A stretch of DNA of 64,000 nucleotides from CAXBNB01 sp049115735 (GTDB lineage Bacteria > Bacteroidota > Bacteroidia > Cytophagales > Cyclobacteriaceae): the NCBI GenBank assembly GCA_049115735.1, contig JAGDZP010000014.1:1-64000 (forward strand). The letters are read 5' to 3'. Position numbers and translations under genes: made by a program. This document shows positions 53,164 through 62,546 of the stretch, one piece after another (position 1 is the first letter of the stretch; each line of letters begins with the position of its first letter). Under the pieces are notes generated by a model. The model searched no databases, was not told the DNA's origin, and saw nothing but the letters and a program-made list of their open reading frames with translations.

Positions 53164-55380
53164 TTACTTCTCAAACCTCAACCACCTGCCGCTATAGGCT
53201 TCCAAATCAATATCACCATCAAGACTAAGCTCCTCACCACTAATCGGATCAGTCACTTTGCTATACTTATATTCTTTATAATCAAGCTTCACTCGTTTTG
53301 GCACATCATCATTGATGAAGAAATAGTGATCCGCATCTGGTGCGGCCAGTCGATAGACAATTGCATCATCGCAGGCATAAGGAGACTCCAGAGGTCCTAA
53401 TGCATGCTTTAGTGCCCATTTTTCCATAAAATCGTTTCCAGGCTTTTGCATCGCATAAGATGCATCAGCTGCTAAAAGTACCGCCGTTCCTTTACCATAT
53501 TTGTTCTCCGTGACTAGAGGCTTACCTAATTTAAAAGTCTCTTTCACTACAGCTGTGGTTGGCGTCAGATCAAACACAAAGCCGTCCAGGGTATGCTCGC
53601 CAATTTTCTTTGGGACGTTGTTAGAGTATTGCATATCAGCGATGGAAGCACCAAATACTTTTTCGAAAGCCGTGCCTTTACCGGTTTTTAGCACCCGACC
53701 TTGCTCATCCCACCAGCCGCCTGGTGCATCGAGCACTAGCCTGCCGCCATTTTGCACATATTCATCAAGTATCGGCCACAGATCAGCATTGATAGCAGAC
53801 TGTGCGGGCATGTAAATTACCTTGTACCTTTTGCCCAGACCTTTCTTCAAATCATCCGGGGTAACGTGTTCCCACGGCACATTTGCATTAATTAGCGCAC
53901 GGCTAATACCAATTCTACTTTTTACCGGATAGTGCTTGAAGTGCGTACGTCCCGGGCCAGCCACAGCAGACCAGATGGCTTCATTGTCCCAATTTACAAA
54001 AACGCCAACATAAGGTTCTTTGTGAGCAGCCCAGATTTCATCCCGATATTTATCTGCGGCTTTCGCAATTTTTCCGGCCCTGATTGCTCTAGGGCTTGGT
54101 TCCAATTGCCTGTTCAACAAAGCATATTCACCCGATTCCCAACCTGCATTCCTGTAGTTCCATGACCAAAGTCCAACACCCTTGAATCCTCCTGCCAAGT
54201 AAGACAAAAGTAGCTGCGTCATAGTGCCCTCATTGGTAGTGTATCCAGCGGTTTTGAATTGTGACATCACATTCCAGCCTTTGCCCCCAGACAATTGCTG
54301 CGGACCGCCTGTGCTTTCCCAGGTAGCCGCCCAGCCTCCTTTGAACCAGTCCGTGGCGATAGAAGACTGCATATAAATACAGCGAGCTACCTCATGATCG
54401 GCTTCTTCGAAGTGCCATGCCAAATGGATGGAAGGGTAAAAAGACCCCCGCTCAGCCATCAGGTCTGCAATGCCCTCCATGTCGGTAGCCCTGGAAGCAA
54501 AGGGTAGGAATAGCCCCATTTCGCCTCCAGCCCGTGTTGGTTGTTCGGGGTAAACGTTTTGCTTGTAGAATTTAACATTCTCCAAATACATATCCGCCTT
54601 GAAGCGAAGTATGTCCTTCACTTTACCATATTCCCTCCCATTCCTAGGCACAATCACATATTGCTGATTTGGATCATATTCAACCAAAGGATCTTTCTCA
54701 AAATCTTGCCAGGACTTATAGGGCTGACCACTTATGCCTACTTCGTACTGGTTCCAGGCATTGGCCAGTTCGTCAATGCTTTCATATTTATTCTTTATCC
54801 ATTGCTTAAAAAGTGGAACATCATCATGTCTCAAATAAGCATCCGGTTCGTGTTTGTAGTGTTTGAAGTTTTCTACACCCGGAAGAGGATCTTTCCAGGT
54901 AGACAGGTGCTTTTCCAAAACAGTCTTTTGATATGCCAGCATTTTCGGATGCTCCCTCACTTCCTGAATGCTCATCTTCTTAGGAAGTTTCAGTTTTTTG
55001 AGCAGTTCAGGAGTAATGTCTTCCCAGCCACCTTCACCATACCAAAAAGGAATTATCCCTTCTTCCAGCGCAACTGACAAAATTTCTTTTCTAGGCCATT
55101 CGGGAGTACCCATACACTGTTTTAGGTTGGTAAACCCGAGCTCTTTCATCATACGAAAATGCTTGCGCATGTCGTCCTCTGTCATACCAGCCCAGGCGAG
55201 GAAAACTACCCCATAAGGCATAGGGGCAATTTTTCTCAGTTTTTGCTGCATAGGACTATCATGCATGGAGTCATACAAGTCATGATAAAACTCATCGCCT
55301 TGGCCGAATACAGTGGGTGAAACGCATAACGATCCAAGGAACATGGCTCCTATTAAGGTGTATATTTTAAGATTATTCAT
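53164..55380 (-). CDS. GH42-like secreted clan GH-A glycosidase
   Basis: ATG at 55380 (MNNLKIYTLIGAMFLGS) is preferred to the TTG six bases upstream, giving 738 residues with a cleavable signal peptide. A TIM barrel (about 45-440) is followed by a Rossmann-like domain (about 460-660; KRYKVIYMPAQSAIN, GGRLVLDAPGGWW) and a small beta domain, the layout of GH42 and its relatives. A candidate nucleophile lies in AATWESTGGPQQ (about E355-360) and a candidate acid in WYGEGGWED. The typical QxDNE of GH42 is missing, so it may belong to a GH42-derived family such as GH167-type enzymes. Family assignment is uncertain. Confidence 0.7.
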   Translation of the reverse strand: MNNLKIYTLIGAMFLGSLCVSPTVFGQGDEFYHDLYDSMHDSPMQQKLRKIAPMPYGVVFLAWAGMTEDDMRKHFRMMKELGFTNLKQCMGTPEWPRKEILSVALEEGIIPFWYGEGGWEDITPELLKKLKLPKKMSIQEVREHPKMLAYQKTVLEKHLSTWKDPLPGVENFKHYKHEPDAYLRHDDVPLFKQWIKNKYESIDELANAWNQYEVGISGQPYKSWQDFEKDPLVEYDPNQQYVIVPRNGREYGKVKDILRFKADMYLENVKFYKQNVYPEQPTRAGGEMGLFLPFASRATDMEGIADLMAERGSFYPSIHLAWHFEEADHEVARCIYMQSSIATDWFKGGWAATWESTGGPQQLSGGKGWNVMSQFKTAGYTTNEGTMTQLLLSYLAGGFKGVGLWSWNYRNAGWESGEYALLNRQLEPSPRAIRAGKIAKAADKYRDEIWAAHKEPYVGVFVNWDNEAIWSAVAGPGRTHFKHYPVKSRIGISRALINANVPWEHVTPDDLKKGLGKRYKVIYMPAQSAINADLWPILDEYVQNGGRLVLDAPGGWWDEQGRVLKTGKGTAFEKVFGASIADMQYSNNVPKKIGEHTLDGFVFDLTPTTAVVKETFKLGKPLVTENKYGKGTAVLLAADASYAMQKPGNDFMEKWALKHALGPLESPYACDDAIVYRLAAPDADHYFFINDDVPKRVKLDYKEYKYSKVTDPISGEELSLDGDIDLEAYSGRWLRFEK

Positions 55381-55412
55381 TTGCAATAGTTTTTAAGTCA
55401 ATTTTTATAATA

Positions 55413-55544
55413 TCATTTTTCTATTCTCGTCCATCGGGCATCATCGGCTTTCAAGGCTATCTTAGTGATATCCACCAGGTAATCACTGGCTGGTTGCGTC
55501 ATTGCCAAGTATGAAAAACAAAAGATAGCGCCCAGTATGGCCAT
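55413..55544 (-). CDS. Possible small membrane protein (43 residues)
   Basis: An ATG frame encodes MAILGAIFCFSYLAM followed by a charged tail (LVDITKIALKADDARWTR). A single hydrophobic helix or signal sequence is evident. It fills the 204-base gap between the FG-GAP and GH42-like genes and follows their direction. No homologue is recognised, so it may be a chance frame. Confidence 0.3.
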   Translation of the reverse strand: MAILGAIFCFSYLAMTQPASDYLVDITKIALKADDARWTRIEK

Positions 55545-55584
55545 CACTTTTTTGAAGTATTGATTCTCATAGTCTTTAAATTTT

Positions 55585-58500
55585 TCAATCTAAAATTTCA
55601 ACAAGCTGAAGGGTTCCTCTATTCTTGCCTGCCAAAAGCACAGTTCCATTGCTCGTCTTTATCATCTTCAGGCTCTTAACATCCCCATCCAAAAACAGTC
55701 CGGACTGAAGAAATGGAACTACTTCGAAACGGTTTTTGGTATTCCTGAGGTACATGCCATGGCCTGCATCATTTCTCACCGTTTCTACTTCCGAGCCGTA
55801 CATGTTTCCGGCTACAACAGCGTCCTTCAGACCGTCACCATCAACATCTAAAAGTGTGATCCCATTGATGGAGGAGAGTTGTGCATAATCCGGTAGCTCA
55901 TGAATCTTGAAGTTTCCATTTCCCATATTCTCCACATAGACCGAGGCAAAGGTGTGTACCTTCAAGTTTAATGAGCTTTTTAGATCTGATTCCCCATAAA
56001 CATCCGACAAGTCAGCCATAGCGAAAGACTGGTAGGTCGGAAATCTTTCTTTTAACGAAGGTATCTGCTCGGTAGAACAAGATTTGCCACGCAAGGGGTA
56101 CAGCACGTCACGATCGTAATAGGCAAGTACAATATCATTTTTGCCATTGGCGTCAAAGTCTTTACTGTAAACTTCAAAAGGGTGTTCTTCACTTGCCTTG
56201 TATTTATAGTTTTTTCCGACGTTTCCAGCAAAGAGGTCAATATCACCATCATTGTCCATGTCGGCTGCTTCAAGGCTAAACCACCAGCCAGCAGTATTTT
56301 GCAAGCTGCTTCGCTCCCATTTCTTAAACCTTCCTTTTCCATTTCTGAATATGGTGATTGGCATCCACTCCCCCGCCAATATCAAGTCGACATCTTTGTC
56401 TCCATCTACATCTGCCCACTGCGCTGAAGTGACCATTCCTATGTCCCCTAATTCAGGAGCCACTTTTACAGTAACGTCTTTGAACGAACCCTTTACATTT
56501 TCCAGAATCAAGCTACTGGCCGGATTGGGATAAGCTCCAGGCATTTGCCGACCACCGATGAAAAGATCCTTATCCCCGTCACTGTCAAAATCTGCAGCTC
56601 TAACGACAGAACCGCTGAGGGATACTTCTGGTAGGTAACCGGATTTTTCAAAATTCCCAATGCCATCATTGGTATAAAGTCTATCCAGATAATGAAAACT
56701 ACCTGATTCCCGTTCATTGCCGCCACTAACTACCAACAGGTCATTGTCCCCATCATTATCAAAATCGAAAAACAGACTTCCAGCATCTTCAGATTGCTTG
56801 TCGGCTTCAAAAGCTTGTTGATTAGTTTTCGTGAATGTGCCACCCTTCTGTTGAACATACAATACACCAGCATACCCGAGAGCACCTCCAACATAGAAGT
56901 CCTCTAGTCCATCACCAGTAGCATCCCCTACCGATATATTTGGGCCAAATGCCGACATAGTGTGTGGCAGCAGTACTTCTCGGTCAAAATCATCAAACTC
57001 GTTTTCCTGATGCTGGTAGGCTGGAGAAACATGGCCCTTGACCTCCTTAAATATCTTCGTTTTGGCCAAGTTCTTTTTGGGACTTTGAGCATTGTCATAT
57101 TTCAGCACAATTTTTTGATCGGTAGAAATTTTGTAGAGCATTTGAACCACCCCACCAGGCCACACCACTTGTGCACTGTCAATATTTTTGGCTGTACCAA
57201 CGCCGAAATGAATAGGACCGGACATAGCCGACCGAAAACCGTGATTGAATTGCTGTTGCTGCACCTGCAAATTTCCATTGTCCCATATTTTCACCGTGGC
57301 TCCCAGGCCATCACGATTGTTCTCAGGCCCCTCCAGTTCAAAATCAACGTATGCTTGTTCCTTGTCAATAAGGTTTTCAAATACAAAAGCCGGAGCATTT
57401 ATGTTATTGACTATCAGGTCCAGGTCCCCATCATTGTCCAGATCGCCATAAGCTGCCCCGTTGGAAAAGGACTCAATTCCTAAACCCCATTCATCCATTT
57501 TTTTCTCAAAACCCAGATTTCCAGTGTTACGGTACATATAGTTTTTTAGCTTTTCCGAAGGCATTGCATCGAGTGCCTTCATCCACTCCTCTTCAGTCAA
57601 TGCGCTCCTTCCCTCACTATCTGCCTTTTTTAGAAGATTCACAAAAACATAGCGGGCATCCTGATTTCGTGCGTCCCGTTTAAGGCCATTGGTGATGTAT
57701 AAATCCTTCCAGCCATCATTATCAAAATCGGCAAACAAAGGTGCCCAGCTCCAATCGGTATTAGAGATGCCTGCCAAGTGGGCTATATCGCTAAAGGAGG
57801 AGTTGCCAGTATTCATATGCAACATGTTAAACATATACTGGTAGTGGTAGCCTATATCTAGCAGCTTCATAAACTCATTGCGCTGCATCCCCCCCATATT
57901 CTCTTTCTGGCGTTTGTTGTCTTCCGCCACCATATCCACCACCACAATGTCCATTTGCCCGTCATTATTGAAATCGGCCACATCATTGCCCATCGAGTAG
58001 TTGGACAAATGCTTGAAGAATTTTTTAGCGGATTCTGTAAATGTCTTGTCACCGTTGTTGATGTAAAGAAAATCGTGCTCTGTGAAGTCATTAGAAACGA
58101 AAATATCAGATAAACCATCATTGTTGAAATCTCCTACACCAGCAGAATGGGCAAAACCGTGGGCATGGTCAATGATGCCTGAAAAATCTGTAATGTCTAC
58201 AAATCGACCGCCTCTGTTTTCAAAAAGCTTGTCTCCTTTGAAAAGATCACCTGAGGCTCTAAGTCCTTTTATATCATCTTCGTTTACCGTGTTGTCAATA
58301 GTGCCATAGTTGGCTTGAAACATGTCTAGATCACCATCGAGATCGAAATCAAAAAATGTAGCTTGTGTAGAATATCCCGCATAGTCTAGTCCGTATTCTG
58401 TGGCTTTCTCTGTGAATGTCATGTCCCGATTGTTGACATAGAGCAAATTCTTTCGGTTTCGGGGAGTGAGTCTCCCACTTTTGCACACATACATATCCAT

Positions 58501-58932
58501 CCAGCCGTCATTGTTGATGTCTACCAGAGTGACTCCAGTGTACCATCCCAATCCAACCTTTGTAAGGCCGGCACTATCGGTGACATCTTCAAATCTCAGA
58601 CTCCCATTGTTAAGGTAGAGCCGATTCTGCACCATGTTGCCAGTGAAGAAAACATCCAAAAGGCCGTCGTTGTTGAAGTCGGCCAAGGCCACACCTCCTC
58701 CATCGTAAAAACCCTGATAAACAATGATATTTCGTTTAGAATCTTCTTCTATAGTGTTTTCGAAAGTAATACCCGATTGAGAAGAAGGAATACTTCTGAA
58801 TCCCTGACCTTGTGCCAGTAGATCAAACACCAGAAAAGACACCAGAAACAACGCTAGTGGACATGTGATTCTAATTATTTTCCGTATGTAATGAGTCCTT
58901 TTCAATTGTTTACTCCCTGAATGCCATGCCAA
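55585..58932 (-). CDS. Large FG-GAP/VCBS protein with ASPIC/UnbV domain, locus B
   Basis: The 1115-residue protein has two blocks of FG-GAP calcium-binding repeats: about 75-520 (ADFNNDGLLDVFF, DINNDGWMDMYV, DLDNDGDLDLIV) and about 660-1090 (DFDNDGDNDLLV, DVDGDKDVDLIL). They flank an ASPIC/UnbV domain (about 540-610, ending GVVQMLYK). There is no T9SS tail, unlike the locus A relative. ATG at 58932 overlaps the GH50-like gene by 31 bases. A TTG at 58905 overlaps its stop codon, has GGGAG in front of it and gives a textbook signal peptide (KRTHYIRKIIRITCPLAL), so it may be the real start. It is probably a surface glycan-binding accessory. Confidence 0.88.
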   Translation of the reverse strand: MAWHSGSKQLKRTHYIRKIIRITCPLALFLVSFLVFDLLAQGQGFRSIPSSQSGITFENTIEEDSKRNIIVYQGFYDGGGVALADFNNDGLLDVFFTGNMVQNRLYLNNGSLRFEDVTDSAGLTKVGLGWYTGVTLVDINNDGWMDMYVCKSGRLTPRNRKNLLYVNNRDMTFTEKATEYGLDYAGYSTQATFFDFDLDGDLDMFQANYGTIDNTVNEDDIKGLRASGDLFKGDKLFENRGGRFVDITDFSGIIDHAHGFAHSAGVGDFNNDGLSDIFVSNDFTEHDFLYINNGDKTFTESAKKFFKHLSNYSMGNDVADFNNDGQMDIVVVDMVAEDNKRQKENMGGMQRNEFMKLLDIGYHYQYMFNMLHMNTGNSSFSDIAHLAGISNTDWSWAPLFADFDNDGWKDLYITNGLKRDARNQDARYVFVNLLKKADSEGRSALTEEEWMKALDAMPSEKLKNYMYRNTGNLGFEKKMDEWGLGIESFSNGAAYGDLDNDGDLDLIVNNINAPAFVFENLIDKEQAYVDFELEGPENNRDGLGATVKIWDNGNLQVQQQQFNHGFRSAMSGPIHFGVGTAKNIDSAQVVWPGGVVQMLYKISTDQKIVLKYDNAQSPKKNLAKTKIFKEVKGHVSPAYQHQENEFDDFDREVLLPHTMSAFGPNISVGDATGDGLEDFYVGGALGYAGVLYVQQKGGTFTKTNQQAFEADKQSEDAGSLFFDFDNDGDNDLLVVSGGNERESGSFHYLDRLYTNDGIGNFEKSGYLPEVSLSGSVVRAADFDSDGDKDLFIGGRQMPGAYPNPASSLILENVKGSFKDVTVKVAPELGDIGMVTSAQWADVDGDKDVDLILAGEWMPITIFRNGKGRFKKWERSSLQNTAGWWFSLEAADMDNDGDIDLFAGNVGKNYKYKASEEHPFEVYSKDFDANGKNDIVLAYYDRDVLYPLRGKSCSTEQIPSLKERFPTYQSFAMADLSDVYGESDLKSSLNLKVHTFASVYVENMGNGNFKIHELPDYAQLSSINGITLLDVDGDGLKDAVVAGNMYGSEVETVRNDAGHGMYLRNTKNRFEVVPFLQSGLFLDGDVKSLKMIKTSNGTVLLAGKNRGTLQLVEILD

Positions 58933-60893
58933 TGATAAATCGAATCACTAATGTATTGTGCGGCCTTCACCATCTGATCGTAGGTCTGGTCGGTGATATC
59001 GACAAATCCAATAATCTGGTTTTCTCCATTACTGGCTCTGCCCGTCACATGTTGGTCAGCAAACTGGTACCAATGACTACCCAAGGAATAAGGCATTTTG
59101 GCCCATGTGCTCACGTAATTAGTAAAATACTCAAATCGCTCTGCTTCGTTGAATACCCTCCATCGTAACGGCAATTGCCTTGGGCTTTTGAGGGCCGCCT
59201 GATGTTCTCCAATCAATATAGGCTTCCCAGTCAGGTTATGCCAGGCATCCATTTGTTCTTTAATCGGCTCGTAGCTATATACATTCACAGTCACCGCATC
59301 GCAATATTTTCCAGCCGTACGTAAGATGTAATCAGGTTTCAATTTCCGAGTGAACCGGCATCCCAAATACAGATGGTTGGGGTCATGCTTCTTAATTAAT
59401 CGACGAATAGTACCAAAGTACTTATCGGCGTAAAGAGACTCGATCAGCTCAATGTCTTCTTGTGAAACTTTCTTTTCATCCTCTAGCTTCTTAAGCTCGT
59501 CCCAGCCGCTAAAGTTCGTTCCCCTGTTTTCATTAAACTTTCCAATATCCTCAAATTGAGTGGATAATGCTGCCACCCATGCTTTTCTTGTAAAAGCATT
59601 TAGAGGTAGTTTTTTTAAGAGCCCTAAATGCCCCCACCCGGCTTCATTATCCACAAAATAGCCGAGCAGGTATGGATTGTCTTTGAAGTCACTAGCCTGG
59701 GCAAAAACAGAATCAATGTATGCTTCCCACTTTGGGTCATACACATCCATTTTCCACAATTTTATATCCGTTAAAAAAGAATGTGTGAAAGGAATCTGGC
59801 TTCCTCTCAACAGATCCTCTTCAGACCAATTGCCCAGTGTATTGATCCCCCAACTATCCAGCCGCTTGTATACCATATTTCTCCATTCTTCCAGATTACC
59901 GTATTTTTTCAGAATGTTGGTATTGTAAAAACTGAACATAGTATCAACATACGCGTCTGCATACGGGCCATTTCTATCTGGTAACTCCTGGAAAAGCTGT
60001 TCGTTTCCTTGAATGAGTGTGGTACCATTCCGTGGTTTCGTTGGTCTGATACAAGTAGCTCCAAAAGACCAGAAAGGATTGCCTTCAGGAGTGATAAAAA
60101 AATGACTGGTGTCCCGACCCGTAATTTTCTGACCTAAGCGAAAATAACCTGTTCCGTCAGCCGATAGTGCACCTTTGACTCCATGGTATTTGTCGAATTT
60201 ATCATCGGAAAATTTATTGCCTAATGACTGCTGCTCTTTAGCTAGGTGCTCAACAAACTCCTTTTCATCCTTCATTTTTCCTGGCCAGGAAGTGGACAAG
60301 CGTTGACCAAACTTATCAACTACGGGTGGTAATTCTCCTTCCCTTTTTGTTAAGTCCAGGCTCTGAAGTTCTACATTTTCATTGGCCTGCCCCTCGAACA
60401 GGAACTGTATTTCCCGCACATCGTATTTTTCTGTTACGCTACCAATGAGTGGCAAATCGTGTAAATCGATAGTGATTTGAGCAGATTCGTCTTTGGATAC
60501 TCGCAGCGTATCGGCCATTCTGCCACGGTGACTCCAAAGCACAACGGCTATCTTCAAATCAGATTTGCTAGTTGCTGAGAAACTCAGTTTTAGAAATTCA
60601 AACTGCTTCCAGTCTTTGGGAAGGCCCACTACTTTTGGCTCGAAGCGAACGCCTCCCTGAGTGTCAGAAAGGGAAAAATGAAGCTTCCCATATTTCACTT
60701 CATATGAAATGTTTTTTGCGGAAATAGACCTGGTAACTTTTTTACCAAGCTCCTGTGCATTTTCACTACGTTGCAGCAGGGATTGTTCCTTTTCAAATTT
60801 GGAGATTAGTTCAAAGTCTGCTGATACGAATTCCTGGTTTTCTCCACAAGAAAGCAGAACGAATATCAATAAAGCGGGTACAAATAGCTTCAC
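58902..60893 (-). CDS. GH50-like (beta-agarase family) lipoprotein glycosidase, locus B
   Basis: The frame extends to ATG 60932, but that codon sits inside a terminator hairpin. GTG at 60893 begins a textbook lipoprotein signal (MKLFVPALLIFVLLSC, Cys16), so the 663-residue form is preferred. A beta-rich N-terminal region (to about 190) and a clan GH-A barrel follow. The acid/base is E417 (GYFVDNEAGWG) and the nucleophile E563 (ILIGEHQAA). LYLGCRF and the HWYQFADQHVTGRASNGENQ motif are GH50-like. It has the same architecture as the locus A enzyme but differs widely in sequence. It is the first enzyme gene after susD. Confidence 0.82.
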   Translation of the reverse strand: MKLFVPALLIFVLLSCGENQEFVSADFELISKFEKEQSLLQRSENAQELGKKVTRSISAKNISYEVKYGKLHFSLSDTQGGVRFEPKVVGLPKDWKQFEFLKLSFSATSKSDLKIAVVLWSHRGRMADTLRVSKDESAQITIDLHDLPLIGSVTEKYDVREIQFLFEGQANENVELQSLDLTKREGELPPVVDKFGQRLSTSWPGKMKDEKEFVEHLAKEQQSLGNKFSDDKFDKYHGVKGALSADGTGYFRLGQKITGRDTSHFFITPEGNPFWSFGATCIRPTKPRNGTTLIQGNEQLFQELPDRNGPYADAYVDTMFSFYNTNILKKYGNLEEWRNMVYKRLDSWGINTLGNWSEEDLLRGSQIPFTHSFLTDIKLWKMDVYDPKWEAYIDSVFAQASDFKDNPYLLGYFVDNEAGWGHLGLLKKLPLNAFTRKAWVAALSTQFEDIGKFNENRGTNFSGWDELKKLEDEKKVSQEDIELIESLYADKYFGTIRRLIKKHDPNHLYLGCRFTRKLKPDYILRTAGKYCDAVTVNVYSYEPIKEQMDAWHNLTGKPILIGEHQAALKSPRQLPLRWRVFNEAERFEYFTNYVSTWAKMPYSLGSHWYQFADQHVTGRASNGENQIIGFVDITDQTYDQMVKAAQYISDSIYHWHGIQGVNN

Positions 60894-60909
60894 GATGGAC
60901 GCTGTTAGG

Positions 60910-60951
60910 GTAAAAAAAAGGGGATGTCTCATCGCAACGAGACAACCCCTT
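60910..60951 (-). terminator. Strong terminator between susD and the GH50-like gene of locus B
   Basis: AAGGGG (60918-60923) pairs with CCCCTT (60946-60951) and GTCTC (60926-60930) with GAGAC (60939-60943) around an eight-base loop. On the minus strand the stem is followed by eight T residues. It begins 18 bases after the susD stop. The loop contains an ATG that is in frame with the next gene. Confidence 0.85.
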
Positions 60952-60968
60952 AAAATTAGGTTTTAGTT

Positions 60969-62528
60969 TTATTGAAAAGCTGTGTTCAAATCCAGCTCGT
61001 ATTGCGGTACCTCAGAGTAAAAGTTACTTGTATAAGGAATAGATCCTGCACCCCTATCACCATTAGGAATGTCCTTCTTCAATCCCTGCAAGTAGTACAG
61101 TCTATCTCCTTCAAATGCCAACTCTATTCTTCTTTCGAGCTCTATAGCATCCATCAAATCGGCATCCGCTCCAGCAAAGTCACCAATTCCAGCACGGTTT
61201 CTAATCATATTCAAGTCAGCTCTTGCCGGTACAAAAGAGCTGGTTGAAGCATTGATGGTAGCTCTAAGAAGATACATATCAGCCAGCCTGAGCATTGGGA
61301 GGTTGGTAGATCTCCTCACTCCACTCCGGTAATACTTGTGTCCCCAAACATAAGGCTTAGAAGTATTGAAGGAAGATCTCGAATCAGCGCCAGCATCATA
61401 GCGTATAAACAGTTGAGAGTAACGCTTGTCATTCAGGGCAGCAGGATTCTCAGAACCATCAGCATTCATCCAACCGGCTGCTTGCAACAAATCTTCGCTA
61501 GCCACCACAAATCTACCGCCATTCTTAGAAGGGTCTTCAGAATCTCGGGTTCCACCGCTGTACCAGCTAAAGCGGCCAGGGTGTTTCCAGTTACTAGACC
61601 CTCCCAGGCCATCGCCTGCCCAGAGGGTATAGTACCAGATTACCTCTTTACCTCGAGCTATACCGGTTTTATTCCAGGCTTCAATAGGATCTTCTGAAAG
61701 GTCGTAATCACCTCCGTTTTGATCAATTACAAAATTCAATTCTGCTAGTGCATCAGTATGATTGCCCATGTGAAAATGAACCTTAGCCAACAGAGCTGCA
61801 GCTGCAAATTTATTCGCCCTGCCATCTTCATAAGATGCGTTATGCAATCCGGCCTCAAACCTTTCAGGCAGCAAGTCTTTCGCTGCTTGCAGATCAGAGA
61901 CAATCAAGGCATAAATGTCATTGGCAGAAGCCAGTTCTGAAGTTACCGCCTCATCGAAATTTGTAGCCTGAGAGATTCGGAAAGGAATCCTCTTTTCATC
62001 GCTAGGATATGCAGGCAAGTACAGTCTTGCCAGCCAGTAGTAAGCGTAGGCCCTTACGAAATGAAGCTCGCCTTGAATCCTTGCCACCTCGTCAGGTCTT
62101 CCAGCTCCAGGAAAAGGATTGTTGTTCTCAGCTCCGGTGATGAAATCCAGTGCCCCATTGGCAAAACCAACTGCAAAGTAACCACTATTGTATATGTTGT
62201 TGTCGAAAACAGCTACCTGGGTTCCAACCTGAGACCTATTGTACATATCTTCAATGTCACTGTTTACATTGAATCCATCCGCAGCAGCTGCGACGTTGGC
62301 TCCATCAGCAAATACTTCTGCGGCCATGCGACCAACAGTGAATATACATCTGTTTCCACCGTTTCCGGTCAGTCCGTAATATGCACCAATAGGTGCTTTT
62401 TCCAAATCAAGCAAACTCTGCCACGGTGCTTGTGGTGGATTCGTTAGCTCAAAAAATTCTTCATTGTCACAGCTAGTAACCATAACTAAGATTGTAGCCG
62501 TGAATATCAATTTTATATATCTATTCAT
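60969..62528 (-). CDS. susD: SusD/RagB-family surface glycan-binding lipoprotein, locus B
   Basis: ATG at 62528 (MNRYIKLIFTATILVMVTSC, Cys20) gives a clean lipoprotein signal; a start 12 bases upstream is also possible. The 519-residue body has SusD features including RIQGELHFVRAYAYYWLARLYLPAY, LRLADMYLLRA and the C-terminal ELERRIELAFEGDRLYYLQG. It should cap the SusC encoded immediately upstream and bind the locus B glycan. It is followed by a terminator hairpin. Confidence 0.95.
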   Translation of the reverse strand: MNRYIKLIFTATILVMVTSCDNEEFFELTNPPQAPWQSLLDLEKAPIGAYYGLTGNGGNRCIFTVGRMAAEVFADGANVAAAADGFNVNSDIEDMYNRSQVGTQVAVFDNNIYNSGYFAVGFANGALDFITGAENNNPFPGAGRPDEVARIQGELHFVRAYAYYWLARLYLPAYPSDEKRIPFRISQATNFDEAVTSELASANDIYALIVSDLQAAKDLLPERFEAGLHNASYEDGRANKFAAAALLAKVHFHMGNHTDALAELNFVIDQNGGDYDLSEDPIEAWNKTGIARGKEVIWYYTLWAGDGLGGSSNWKHPGRFSWYSGGTRDSEDPSKNGGRFVVASEDLLQAAGWMNADGSENPAALNDKRYSQLFIRYDAGADSRSSFNTSKPYVWGHKYYRSGVRRSTNLPMLRLADMYLLRATINASTSSFVPARADLNMIRNRAGIGDFAGADADLMDAIELERRIELAFEGDRLYYLQGLKKDIPNGDRGAGSIPYTSNFYSEVPQYELDLNTAFQ

Positions 62529-62546
62529 GATAATTGTCATTTATGA

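Noticed and set aside
54541..55077. 178-codon plus-strand open frame
   Set aside because: It is antisense to the GH42-like gene, whose sequence and family motifs are convincing.
56962..57483. 173-codon plus-strand open frame
   Set aside because: It is antisense to the FG-GAP protein; the repetitive Asp/Asn codons leave the opposite frame open.
55585..58932. Regularly spaced DNA repeats that might suggest a CRISPR or satellite array
   Set aside because: The periodicity comes from codons of FG-GAP calcium-binding loops (DxDxDG) and the repeats are not identical.
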